Below the pieces are notes generated by a model that had not been told where the DNA came from, ran no database searches, and saw only the letters and a list, made by a program, of their open reading frames with translations. Source: Thermoanaerobacterales bacterium (GTDB lineage: Bacteria; Actinomycetota; Acidimicrobiia; Acidimicrobiales; JACDCH01). From it: a DNA stretch of 17,699 nt. Below are positions 1 to 6,548 of this stretch, piece after piece; the stretch's first letter is position 1; every line of letters starts with the position of its first letter. The DNA lies in the NCBI GenBank assembly GCA_017577565.1, contig PKRH01000071.1, forward strand, positions 1 through 17,699, read 5' to 3'. A program made the position numbers and the translations under genes.

Positions 1-471
1 CCACACGCCCCGCGCCCCGGCGGCGCGTGTTGTTTTCCGCCCCCCCCCCTCGGTGGCGCCCCGTGCGGGCGCGGGCCCCCCCCGCCGGCGGGGGTCGGCC
101 CCGCCCCGCCCGGACGGCCGCCCCCGGGGGGCAGCGAGTGCGGCGGTCCCCGGCGGGGCGCCCGCGGGCAGGGCCGCCTCGGGCAGGCCCCGCCCCGAGG
201 TGGCGAGCCAGGCGGCGGCCGCGGGGGAGCGCAGCGCCGCCCCCGCCACCGCGGCACCGGCCACCGCCGCGGCGGCGAGCGCGGCGCCCGGGGCCCGCCG
301 GTCGGCGTAGAGGCGCCGCTCCAGGGCGGCGAGGCCGGTGCCGAGCAGGGCGACCGGGTGGGCGCGGTCGGGCACCGGCGGCTCGCCGAGCAGGCGGTCG
401 AGCGCCAGCCCGCCGGCCGCGGCCAGCGACCGGCGCCCGAGGCGGCGCAGCACGCCGGTCCCGGTCACCAT
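1..471 (-). CDS. cobD: Adenosylcobinamide-phosphate synthase CobD/CbiB, 3' part missing
   Basis: CobD/CbiB is a membrane enzyme that joins an aminopropanol arm to cobyric acid in B12 synthesis. The first 57 codons carry the family hallmark: LALDRLLGEPP at about residues 22-32, then a His-Pro-Val segment, then LERRLY before residue 57. A hydrophobic Ala-rich stretch and WLATSGRG follow. ATG at 471 lies inside the 3' end of cobS, a 7-nt overlap, as expected for a translationally coupled operon. The frame stays open to base 1 (157 codons; the family is usually about 320 aa). Beyond about residue 95 it no longer reads like CobD: the VGRD(P/T) region expected there is missing, while a neighbouring frame shows fragments reminiscent of it. 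Runs of ten C (40-49) and eight C (76-83) sit here, so base-count errors at a contig end are likely. The N-terminal identity is firm; everything left of about 180 is doubtful. Confidence 0.8.
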   Translation of the reverse strand, partial: MVTGTGVLRRLGRRSLAAAGGLALDRLLGEPPVPDRAHPVALLGTGLAALERRLYADRRAPGAALAAAAVAGAAVAGAALRSPAAAAWLATSGRGLPEAALPAGAPPGTAALAAPRGRPSGRGGADPRRRGGPAPARGATEGGGRKTTRAAGARGVW

Positions 472-1166
472 CGCGCCGCCGCCACGAGCAGCCCCACGGT
501 CTCGGCCACCACCCCGGCGGCCCCGAGCACGTCGCCCGTGTAGCCGCCCAGCCGCCGCCGGGCCAGCCCGACCACCGCCGCGAACCCCACGAGGAGCCCG
601 GCCGCGGTGGCGACGCCGGCCCCGCCCCCGCGGGCCAGGACGACGACGGCGACCGCCGCCACCAGCGTGACCGCCGGCGCCGGGGAGGGTCGCCCCGTGA
701 ACCCGGACGCCACCCCCCGCTCGCGGGCGTAGGGGACGAGCGCCATCGTCAGCGCCATGGCGGCCCGGGACCCGGCCCAGAGGCCCACCACCAGCGCCAC
801 GTCCGGCCGGAGGGCGGCGAGGGCGGCGACGCGGGCCCCGAGGACGAGCACCAGCGCCGCGACCCCGAAGGCCCCGACGTCGGGCGCGGCCATGACGGCG
901 AGGCGGCGGTCCCGGGGCAACGGCGGCAGCAGCCCGTCGGCCGCGTCGGCCAGCCCGTCCAGGTGGAGCAGGCCGGTCAGGGCGGCGTCGACCGCCACCG
1001 CGACGACCGCGGCGACGAGCGGCGGCCACAGCTCGCCGGCCACCCACCAGGCGCCGCCCACCGCGAGCCCGACGACGGCCCCCACGACGCCGAACCAGGC
1101 CCGGGCCCGGGCATCGGGCGCCGCGGCCCCGCCGACGACGGTGAGGAACCCGAGCGCCGCCCGCAT
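465..1166 (-). CDS. cobS: Adenosylcobinamide-GDP ribazoletransferase (cobalamin synthase)
   Basis: CobS is an integral membrane enzyme that joins adenosylcobinamide-GDP to alpha-ribazole (or its phosphate), completing the cobalamin lower loop. The protein has 233 aa, slightly shorter than the usual 245-250. The signature HLDGLADAADGL is at residues 68-79. Several hydrophobic helices surround it (about 24-42, 49-66, 100-118, 180-215), and the first residues (MRAALGFLTV) match the usual CobS opening. The ATG at 1166 shares one base with the TGA of cobU, and the gene overlaps cobD by 7 nt, so the three genes form one minus-strand operon covering late B12 assembly. No cobT or phosphatase gene is seen beside them; these may lie left of the window. 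Confidence 0.93.
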   Translation of the reverse strand: MRAALGFLTVVGGAAAPDARARAWFGVVGAVVGLAVGGAWWVAGELWPPLVAAVVAVAVDAALTGLLHLDGLADAADGLLPPLPRDRRLAVMAAPDVGAFGVAALVLVLGARVAALAALRPDVALVVGLWAGSRAAMALTMALVPYARERGVASGFTGRPSPAPAVTLVAAVAVVVLARGGGAGVATAAGLLVGFAAVVGLARRRLGGYTGDVLGAAGVVAETVGLLVAAARW

Positions 1167-1678
1167 CAGGCGCGGCCGGCCGGTCGGTCGAGGGGCAGCA
1201 CCCGCCCGGCCACGACGAGCAGCGCCCGGTCGGCGAGGTCGGCCACCGCCCGGTTGAGATCGCCGAGCACGTCGGCGAACCGCCGGCCCGCCTCGGTGGC
1301 CGCGTGGACGCCGAGGCCCACCTCCTCGGACACGACGACGGTGTCCCCGGCGCCGGCCGCCTCCCGGTCCCGCAGCGCCGCGCACAGCGCGGTGCCGTCG
1401 GGCGCCAGGTCGGCGTGCCCGGCCACCCAGGTGCCGAGCGAGTCGACCAGCGCCACGCCGTCGAGTCGTCGCAGCACCTCCGGGAGGTCCGGCCCGACCT
1501 CGACGGTGGCCCACGACGCCGGCCGGCGGGCGCGGTGGGCGGCGATCCGGGCCGCCATCTCCTCGTCGGTGGCCCGGCCGGTGGCGACGTAGGTGACCGG
1601 TGCGCCGGCCTCGGCGGCCAGCGCCTCGGCGACCTGCGACTTGCCGGAGCGGGTGCCGCCCAGCACCAGGGTGATCAA
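1166..1678 (-). CDS. cobU: Bifunctional adenosylcobinamide kinase / adenosylcobinamide-phosphate guanylyltransferase
   Basis: CobU/CobP phosphorylates adenosylcobinamide and transfers GMP to it, making the GDP-activated substrate used by CobS. The protein has 170 aa, normal for the family. The P-loop GGTRSGKS is at residues 7-14. His48, in RIAAHRARRP, matches the family's guanylylated histidine. The segments LVDSLGTWV and VVVSEEVGLGVH are typical of the fold. The start is TTG at 1678: it places the P-loop at the usual distance from the N-terminus, and AGGAGG lies 9 nt upstream, while the preceding in-frame codons offer no better start. This is the first gene of cobU-cobS-cobD and is divergent from the phosphatase gene at 1761. 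Confidence 0.93.
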   Translation of the reverse strand: MITLVLGGTRSGKSQVAEALAAEAGAPVTYVATGRATDEEMAARIAAHRARRPASWATVEVGPDLPEVLRRLDGVALVDSLGTWVAGHADLAPDGTALCAALRDREAAGAGDTVVVSEEVGLGVHAATEAGRRFADVLGDLNRAVADLADRALLVVAGRVLPLDRPAGRA

Positions 1679-1687
1679 CGGAGGCTG

Positions 1688-1693
1688 CCTCCT
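1688..1693 (-). promoter_or_regulatory. Ribosome binding site of cobU (AGGAGG)
   Basis: A perfect AGGAGG ends 9 nt before the TTG start of cobU. It supports TTG as the true start. Confidence 0.7.
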
Positions 1694-1713
1694 CGCACGA
1701 CCGGGGGTGTCGC

Positions 1714-1719
1714 AGCGTA
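1714..1719 (-). promoter_or_regulatory. Candidate -10 box of the cobU operon (TACGCT)
   Basis: TACGCT on the minus strand fits TANNNT. Transcription would start near 1707, giving a leader of about 28 nt that contains the AGGAGG site. No convincing -35 is seen. The leader is too short for a cobalamin riboswitch. Confidence 0.4.
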
Positions 1720-1745
1720 GAGCGTGGGCCCCGGCGCGGTCCTCC

Positions 1746-1751
1746 TACACT
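1746..1751 (+). promoter_or_regulatory. Candidate -10 box of the phosphatase/kinase operon (TACACT)
   Basis: TACACT matches TANNNT and ends 9 nt before ATG 1761. No Shine-Dalgarno sequence is visible, so the mRNA is probably leaderless or nearly so. No recognisable -35 lies at 17-18 nt spacing. Confidence 0.45.
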
Positions 1752-1760
1752 CGGTCGGCG

Positions 1761-2264
1761 ATGTCCGGCCCCCTCCTCGACACCGCCGTCACGCGCCTCC
1801 TGTTCGTGTGCTGGGGCAACATCTGCCGGTCGCCCACCGCCGAGGCGCTCATGCGGCGCATCCTCGAGGAGGAGGGCCTGAGCGGGGTCGTCGAGGTCGA
1901 CTCGGCCGGCACCAGCGGCGAGCACGAGGGGTCGCCCCCCGACCCCCGGGCCATCGCCGAGGCCGACCGTCGGGGCCTCGACCTGCGGCCGCTGCGCGCC
2001 CGGCGGATCCGCCCCGACGACTGGGAGCGCTTCGACCTGCTGCTGGTGGCGGACGGCACGGTCGAGCGGGCGCTGCTGCGGCGGGCGCCGTCGCCCGAGG
2101 CGGTCGCGAAGGTGCACCGGATGACGGCCTTCGGCCCGGACGCCCACGTCGAGGACGTGCCCGACCCCTACTACGGCGGCCCCGAAGGGTTCGCGCAGGT
2201 CTACGACCTGCTCGACCGGGCGTGCCGGGGGCTGGTCGAGCACATCCGGGCCGTCCACGCCTGA
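1761..2264 (+). CDS. Low-molecular-weight protein tyrosine phosphatase family protein
   Basis: This is a cytosolic phosphatase of the LMW-PTP family, 167 aa, typical length. The catalytic loop CWGNICRS holds the nucleophile Cys17 and Arg23 (CX5RS). The general acid Asp135 lies in DVPDPYYGG. ATG 1761 is preferred over the in-frame upstream codons because those would overlap cobU, and a TANNNT box lies just upstream. The stop is only 3 nt before the GTG of a fructosamine-kinase-family gene, so the two are surely co-transcribed. Members of this family include protein-tyrosine phosphatases, capsule regulators and a described protein-ribulosamine 5-phosphatase. The neighbour makes the last role most attractive, but the substrate is inferred from context only. 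Confidence 0.93.
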   Translation: MSGPLLDTAVTRLLFVCWGNICRSPTAEALMRRILEEEGLSGVVEVDSAGTSGEHEGSPPDPRAIAEADRRGLDLRPLRARRIRPDDWERFDLLLVADGTVERALLRRAPSPEAVAKVHRMTAFGPDAHVEDVPDPYYGGPEGFAQVYDLLDRACRGLVEHIRAVHA

Positions 2265-2267
2265 GCG

Positions 2268-3113
2268 GTGGGGCTCGCCGACGCGGTCGCCGCGGCGCTG
2301 GGTCGCCGGGTCGTGCGCACGGCCCCGGTCGGGGGCGGGTGCATCAGCGAGGCCGCCCGGGTCGAGCTCGACGGCGGCGAGGTCGTGTTCGCCAAGTCGG
2401 GCGAGGGGCTGCCGCCCGGGCTGCTCGACGTCGAGGCCGCCGGGCTGCGGTGGCTGGCCGAGGTGCCGGGCGTGGCCGTGCCCGCCGTGCTGGCGGTCAC
2501 GCCCGACACCCTGGTCCTCGAGTGGGTCGAGCCGGGGGTCCCGACGTCCGCCACCGACGAGCTGCTCGGGCGCCAGCTGGCCCGGCTCCACACCGCCGGC
2601 GCCCCCTGCTTCGGCTGGGACCGGGACGGCTTCATCGGCCGGGAGGTGCAGCGCAACACGCCGGCGGCGGACTGGCCGGCGTTCTGGATCGAGCGGCGGA
2701 TCCGGCCGCTGACCGAGCGGGCCGTCGCCCGGGGGGCGCTCGACCCCCGCGCCCGGGCCGCGGTCGACCGGCTGGCGGCGCGCCTGCCCGACCTGGCCGG
2801 CCCGGCCGAGCCCCCGGCCCGGGTCCACGGCGACCTGTGGACGGGCAACGTTCACGTCGACCGCGCCGGCCGGCCCTGGCTGATCGACCCCGCGCCCTAC
2901 GGCGGCCACCGGGAGGTCGACCTGGCCATGCTGCACCTGTTCGGCCGGCCGGGCCCCGCCGTCGTGCGGGCCTACGAGGAGGTGGCGCCGCTGGCGCCCG
3001 GCTGGCGCGACCGGCTCCGGCTGTGGCAGCTCGAGCCGCTGCTCGTCCACGCGGTCACCTTCGGCGGCGGCTACGGTGCCTCGGCCCTCGCCGTCCTCGA
3101 TCGCTACGCCTGA
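2268..3113 (+). CDS. Fructosamine/ribulosamine 3-kinase family protein
   Basis: Kinases of this family phosphorylate O3 of sugars attached to protein amines (ketosamines). The adduct then becomes unstable and falls off, repairing glycated protein. The protein has 281 aa, close to the usual 285-300. Family features in order are a nucleotide-binding start (VGGGCISEA, about 21-29), LEWVEPG (84-90), the GFIGREVQRN block (121-130), catalytic HGDLWTGNV with Asp189, and LIDPAPYGGHREVDLAM with metal-binding Asp207. The last two separate it from ordinary aminoglycoside phosphotransferases. The start is GTG 2268, 3 nt after the phosphatase stop. No Shine-Dalgarno stands out, so translation is likely coupled. 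Bacterial members often prefer ribulosamines or erythrulosamines to fructosamines; which applies here cannot be read from the sequence. Confidence 0.9.
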   Translation: MGLADAVAAALGRRVVRTAPVGGGCISEAARVELDGGEVVFAKSGEGLPPGLLDVEAAGLRWLAEVPGVAVPAVLAVTPDTLVLEWVEPGVPTSATDELLGRQLARLHTAGAPCFGWDRDGFIGREVQRNTPAADWPAFWIERRIRPLTERAVARGALDPRARAAVDRLAARLPDLAGPAEPPARVHGDLWTGNVHVDRAGRPWLIDPAPYGGHREVDLAMLHLFGRPGPAVVRAYEEVAPLAPGWRDRLRLWQLEPLLVHAVTFGGGYGASALAVLDRYA

Positions 3114-3154
3114 CGCCCGGGCGGTCGACCCTCCGCCCCCGGCACCCTGGGCTT

Positions 3155-3194
3155 CCGGCGTCCGTGGCGCACGGTGGTGCACGTGAGGGACGCC
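3155..3194. repeat. Stem-loop repeat, copy A
   Basis: The left arm CCGGCGTCC (3155-3163) faces GGGACGCC (3187-3194) across a 23-nt loop. The architecture is the same as copy B, 81 nt further on. It lies between two converging gene ends, a usual site for REP-like elements. A terminator role for the plus-strand kinase operon is possible, although no T-run follows. Confidence 0.5.
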
Positions 3195-3235
3195 AGGTCG
3201 GTGGTGGCCGGAGGGCGCGGCGGCGCGGCGGTGTC

Positions 3236-3275
3236 CTGGCGTCTCCGGGGTGGGGATGTGCGGGTGAGAGACGCC
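3236..3275. repeat. Stem-loop repeat, copy B
   Basis: The left arm CTGGCGTCT (3236-3244) faces GAGACGCC (3268-3275) across a 23-nt loop. It shares 13 of 23 loop bases with copy A, including TGTGC/GGTGC and GTGA next to the right arm. Its left side can also pair with the right side of copy A: GACGCCAGG (3189-3197) against CCTGGCGTC (3235-3243). The remaining sequence of 3114-3318 shows no gene. Confidence 0.5.
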
Positions 3276-3318
3276 GGTTCACCGGAGGCGGGCCGGACGG
3301 CCCGGCCGCGCGGGCGGG

Positions 3319-4155
3319 TCAGAGGTCGGGGTCGAGGGCGGTGGCGGCGACCCGGGCCATCTCCTCGCCGAAGCGGCGGGCGCCCGGCGACGGCACCGGG
3401 CAGGTGAGGCCCTCGGGCTCGACGGGGCAGAAGTGGATGCGGTCGGGGTTGCGGACCGTCACCTCGCCGTCGACGCAGCCCTCGTCCGGCCCCTCGCCGT
3501 CGCGGCAGGGCAGCCGGTCGACGAAGCGCCCGCCGTCGGTCACCGCGGCGGCGGCGTCCGCGTAGCGGACCCGGCCGAGGTCGCGCCCCGCCCAGCCGTG
3601 GGCGATGTCGTGGTAGCCCTCGGCGATCTGCAGGGTGGCCCCGCCCGGCAGCCCCGGCGCGTCCGGTCCGCCGACGAGCACGACCCGGGTGCCCCGCTCC
3701 GCGAACATCTCCGTCGCCGTGCGCACGTCCTGGACGGTGCGCTCGGCCAGCGCGTCGCCGGTCAGCGGCCGGCCGTCGGGGCCCCGCGTGCACGGCGACC
3801 CGTTGTTGCCGACGAACTGGATGACGACGACGGTCGGCTCCAGCGCCAGGTCGTCGCGCATCTGCGGCAGGGCGTCGCAGGGGGAGGCGCCCGGCACCGG
3901 GCGGGTGATCACCTCGGCGTCGGTGTCCCGGCGGAGCGCCTCGACGAAGGCCCCCGACGCCTCGGCCGACAGCGAGTCGCCGTAGAGGATGACCAGCCCG
4001 CCGTGGCGGGGCGGGTCCCGCAGCACGGCGGCCCCCGCGACGACCACGGCCGCGGCGGCCAGCCCCGCGGCGACGACGAGGGCCCGCCGGCGGCGGGCGC
4101 GGGCGGGCGCCGCGGCGGTGCGGTCGTCGGGCGCGTCCGGTGCGCTGTCGGTCAC
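3319..4155 (-). CDS. Membrane-anchored SGNH/GDSL-type hydrolase
   Basis: A 278-aa protein with a charged cytoplasmic N-terminus, one hydrophobic helix (about residues 25-45) and an exported SGNH hydrolase domain. Block I is YGDSLS with nucleophile Ser61; GNNG supplies the block III Asn; DRIH (238-241) supplies the Asp-x-x-His pair. Six cysteines in the exported part (for example SPC, PCR, GC, FCP, TCP) suggest disulfides. The family includes esterases and acetyltransferases that act on polysaccharides, peptidoglycan or lipids; the substrate here is unknown. The start GTG 4155 has GGAGG 9 nt upstream. The frame is open far upstream, but that part is antisense to the CHAD gene and is rejected. 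The gene is divergent from the CHAD gene. Confidence 0.85.
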   Translation of the reverse strand: MTDSAPDAPDDRTAAAPARARRRRALVVAAGLAAAAVVVAGAAVLRDPPRHGGLVILYGDSLSAEASGAFVEALRRDTDAEVITRPVPGASPCDALPQMRDDLALEPTVVVIQFVGNNGSPCTRGPDGRPLTGDALAERTVQDVRTATEMFAERGTRVVLVGGPDAPGLPGGATLQIAEGYHDIAHGWAGRDLGRVRYADAAAAVTDGGRFVDRLPCRDGEGPDEGCVDGEVTVRNPDRIHFCPVEPEGLTCPVPSPGARRFGEEMARVAATALDPDL

Positions 4156-4164
4156 GTGGGGTCC

Positions 4165-4169
4165 CCTCC
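4165..4169 (-). promoter_or_regulatory. Ribosome binding site of the SGNH hydrolase gene (GGAGG)
   Basis: GGAGG lies 9 nt before GTG 4155 and decides that start within a long open frame. Confidence 0.6.
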
Positions 4170-4209
4170 GGCACGTCGTCGAACCGGCAACGAGCGGGTG
4201 CCAGCATGG

Positions 4210-4215
4210 CAGACT
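4210..4215 (+). promoter_or_regulatory. Weak candidate -10 box of the CHAD-parA operon (CAGACT)
   Basis: CAGACT differs from TANNNT at one position and ends 9 nt before ATG 4225, the same spacing as the phosphatase and M18 genes. No Shine-Dalgarno is seen upstream of the ATG. A leaderless transcript is inferred. Confidence 0.3.
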
Positions 4216-4224
4216 CCACGGGCG

Positions 4225-5781
4225 ATGCCCCTCGACGTGCCCGCCCGTGCGTTCGCTCTGCCGGAGGGCGTCGACCCGGGCGCGCTCGTGTCGTTCCTCG
4301 GCGAGCGGTTCGACCTGGCGGTCGACCCGCCGGAGCGGACGGACCACACCGTCCTCGACACCGCCGACCGGCGACTGCGGGCGGCGGGCGCGGAGCTGCG
4401 GCTGCACACCCACCGGGGCGAGCCGACCATGGCGCTGGCCGGCCGGCCCGGCGCGCCGCCCCTCACCGCCACGGTGCGGCGCCGGCCGCGCTGGCTGGCC
4501 GGCGACCTGCCCGAGGGGCCGCTGCGCGACCGGATCGCCCCCGCGATCGGCGTGCGGGCCCTGCTGCCCCTGGCCCGGGTGCGCGGCGAGGTCCGCCCCG
4601 CCCGGGTGCTCAACCGGGACGACAAGACGGTCGTGCGGCTGCGCCTGGCCACCCACGCGGCGGTCGTCGAGGGGGGCGAGGTCCCGCTGACGCCCCGGCT
4701 GGAGGTGGCCGGTGTCCTCGGCTACCGGCGGCCCTTCGAGCGCCTCGTGTCCGTGCTCACCACCGAGGCCGGCCTCGTCGAGGCGCCGGGCAGCGTGGCC
4801 GACGAGGCCATCGCCGCCGCCGGCGGCGACCCCGACGGCGTGCCGTCGAAGGTCCGGGTCCCGCTGCGCCCCGACCAGCGCACCGACGAGGCCGCGGTGG
4901 CCGTGCTGCGGGCGCTGGCCGGCGTCGTCGAGGCCAACCTGCCGGGGACGCTCGACGACCTCGACACCGAGTTCCTCCACGACCTGCGGGTCGCGGTGCG
5001 GCGCAGCCGGTCGGTCCTGCGGGAGATGAAGCGGGCCTTCCCGCCCGGGCCGCTCCGCCGCCAGCGGGACGCGCTCCGGTGGGTGCAGGCGGTGACCGGC
5101 CCCACCCGCGACCTCGACGTCCAGCTGCTCGAGTGGGACGACCTGGTCGCCACGCTGCCCGAGGACCGGCAGGCGGCCCTGGCCCCGGTCCGGGCGCTCC
5201 TGGAGCGGCGCCGTCGCGACGCCCACCGGGCGCTGCGGCGCGAGCTCACCGGCGAGGCCTACGGCGCCGCCTGGGGCGGGTACCGGCGGTTCCTCGACGG
5301 CGACCTCGGGCCGGACGACGAGCGGCCCGACGCCGCGGCGCCGGTCGTCGCCGTGGCGGGCCGGCGCATCCGCAAGGTCTACCGGCGCATGGTGGCGATG
5401 GGCGAGGCCGTCGACGCCGGCAGCCCGGCGACCGCGCTGCACGAGCTGCGCAAGCGGGGCAAGGAGCTGCGCTACCTGCTCGAGCTGTTCGGCGGGCTGT
5501 GGCCCGGCGACGAGGCCCGGGACATGGTGCGGGCGCTGAAGGCGCTGCAGGACGTGCTCGGCACGCACCAGGACCGGGAGGTCCAGGCCGACGCCCTCCG
5601 CGCCCTGGCCCCCGACCTCGCCGGGGTCGAGGGCGGGCCGGACGCGCTGCTGGCGCTGGGGGCGGTGGTCGAGCGCCTCGGGACCGAGCAGCGGGCCGCC
5701 CGCGAGCGCTTCGCCGACCGGTTCGCCGAGTTCGCCTCGCCGTCGCGGCAGGCCCTGGTCGCGGAGACGTTCCGGCCGTGA
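4225..5781 (+). CDS. CYTH-like/CHAD domain protein, probable polyphosphate binder
   Basis: A 518-aa two-domain cytoplasmic protein. Residues about 5-200 resemble a CYTH (triphosphate tunnel) domain: LDTADRRLRAAGAELRL (about 44-60), LNRDDKTVVRLRL and LEVAGVLGYRRPFERL. The N-terminal ExExK motif that defines active CYTH enzymes is missing (DVPARAF stands in its place), so it is probably not a working phosphatase or cyclase. Residues about 220-500 form a CHAD domain with its two characteristic His- and Arg/Lys-rich helices, EFLHDLRVAVRRSRSVLREM (near 250) and LHELRKRGKELRYLLELF (near 404). CHAD domains bind inorganic polyphosphate, and CHAD proteins are found on polyphosphate granules. The TGA overlaps the GTG of the next gene, a ParA-type ATPase, so the two are translationally coupled. 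The role is inferred: recognising polyphosphate, perhaps as granule adaptor. Confidence 0.88.
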   Translation: MPLDVPARAFALPEGVDPGALVSFLGERFDLAVDPPERTDHTVLDTADRRLRAAGAELRLHTHRGEPTMALAGRPGAPPLTATVRRRPRWLAGDLPEGPLRDRIAPAIGVRALLPLARVRGEVRPARVLNRDDKTVVRLRLATHAAVVEGGEVPLTPRLEVAGVLGYRRPFERLVSVLTTEAGLVEAPGSVADEAIAAAGGDPDGVPSKVRVPLRPDQRTDEAAVAVLRALAGVVEANLPGTLDDLDTEFLHDLRVAVRRSRSVLREMKRAFPPGPLRRQRDALRWVQAVTGPTRDLDVQLLEWDDLVATLPEDRQAALAPVRALLERRRRDAHRALRRELTGEAYGAAWGGYRRFLDGDLGPDDERPDAAAPVVAVAGRRIRKVYRRMVAMGEAVDAGSPATALHELRKRGKELRYLLELFGGLWPGDEARDMVRALKALQDVLGTHQDREVQADALRALAPDLAGVEGGPDALLALGAVVERLGTEQRAARERFADRFAEFASPSRQALVAETFRP

Positions 5782-6524
5782 AGGTCGTCGCCACCTACAA
5801 CATCAAGGGCGGGGTGGGGAAGACCTCGGCCGCCGTGAACATCGCCGCCCTGGCGGCGGCGGACGGGCTCCGCACCGTGCTCTGGGACCTCGACCCGCAG
5901 GCGGCGGCCACGTTCCTGTTCCGCGTCCGGGCCAAGGTGCGCGGCGGCGGGCGCAAGCTGGTCCGGGGCCGGACCGACGTCACCGACCTGCTGCGGGGCA
6001 CCGACATCGAGGGCCTGGACCTGCTCCCCGCCGACTTCTCCTACCGCCACATGGACCTGGTGCTCGACGGCGCCGGCCGCCGCACCCGCCGCATGGGCCG
6101 GGTGCTCGACCCGCTCGCCGAGCACTACGACCTGGCGATCCTCGACTGCCCGCCGTCCATCTCCCTGGTCTCCGAGAGCGTCTTCGACGCCGCCGACGCC
6201 CTCCTCGTCCCGCTCATCCCCTCGACGCTGACCGTCCGCACCTTCGAGCAGCTCTCGGCCTTCGTCGAGGACGAGGTCGAGGACCCGCCGGAGGTCGTCG
6301 CCTTCTTCTCGATGGTCGACGGTCGCAAGCGGCTCCACCGCGAGGTCGTCGAGCGCCTGTCCACCGACCGCGACGACGTCGCCGCGGCCGCCATCCCCGC
6401 CGCCACCGAGGTCGAGCTCATGGGCGTCGAGCGGGCGCCCGTCGTCGTCCACGCGCCCCGCAGCCGTGCGGCCCGCGCCTACCGGGCGCTGTGGGCCGAG
6501 GTGCGGTCCCGCCTCGGCATCTGA
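5778..6524 (+). CDS. ParA/MinD-family ATPase coupled to the CHAD protein
   Basis: A 248-aa single-domain P-loop ATPase of the ParA/MinD/Soj type. The deviant Walker A motif KGGVGKTS spans residues 10-17 with signature Lys10. Walker A' LWDLDPQA contains Asp38, and Walker B LAILDCPPS contains Asp123. Arg/Lys-rich stretches at about 49-65 and 101-108 may contact DNA or polyphosphate. There is no N-terminal helix-turn-helix, and no C-terminal amphipathic helix of the MinD kind is evident. The GTG start shares bases with the upstream TGA (GTGA), and the lysine-rich motif sits at the usual distance from it. No parB or parS lies nearby, so chromosome partition is unlikely. The CHAD partner suggests a cargo-positioning ATPase, comparable in logic to the carboxysome ATPase McdA; this is inference. 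Confidence 0.88.
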   Translation: MKVVATYNIKGGVGKTSAAVNIAALAAADGLRTVLWDLDPQAAATFLFRVRAKVRGGGRKLVRGRTDVTDLLRGTDIEGLDLLPADFSYRHMDLVLDGAGRRTRRMGRVLDPLAEHYDLAILDCPPSISLVSESVFDAADALLVPLIPSTLTVRTFEQLSAFVEDEVEDPPEVVAFFSMVDGRKRLHREVVERLSTDRDDVAAAAIPAATEVELMGVERAPVVVHAPRSRAARAYRALWAEVRSRLGI

Positions 6525-6548
6525 CGCCCCGGCCGGGGGTCCGCCGCC

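Noticed and set aside
27..1592. 521-codon plus-strand frame at the left edge
   Set aside because: Arg/Pro-rich shadow of cobD, cobS and cobU with no recognisable domain.
1679..1760. Cobalamin riboswitch upstream of cobU
   Set aside because: The whole divergent gap is 82 nt and no B12-box-like element is seen; a cobalamin riboswitch would not fit.
465..3182. A 905-codon minus-strand frame
   Set aside because: Only its last 233 codons (cobS, from ATG 1166) are real; the rest is antisense to the kinase and phosphatase genes or out of frame with cobU.
3155..3275. The two stem-loops as the start of a CRISPR array
   Set aside because: There are only two imperfect copies, no conserved repeat longer than about 8 nt on each arm, and no cas gene in the window.
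3433..4224. N-terminal extension of the CHAD protein
   Set aside because: The frame is open, but this part is antisense to the SGNH hydrolase gene and has no domain; ATG 4225 fits the CYTH start.
5778..6524. Chromosome or plasmid partition locus (parA)
   Set aside because: No ParB gene, no parS-like palindrome cluster and no replication gene is nearby; the coupled partner is a CHAD protein.
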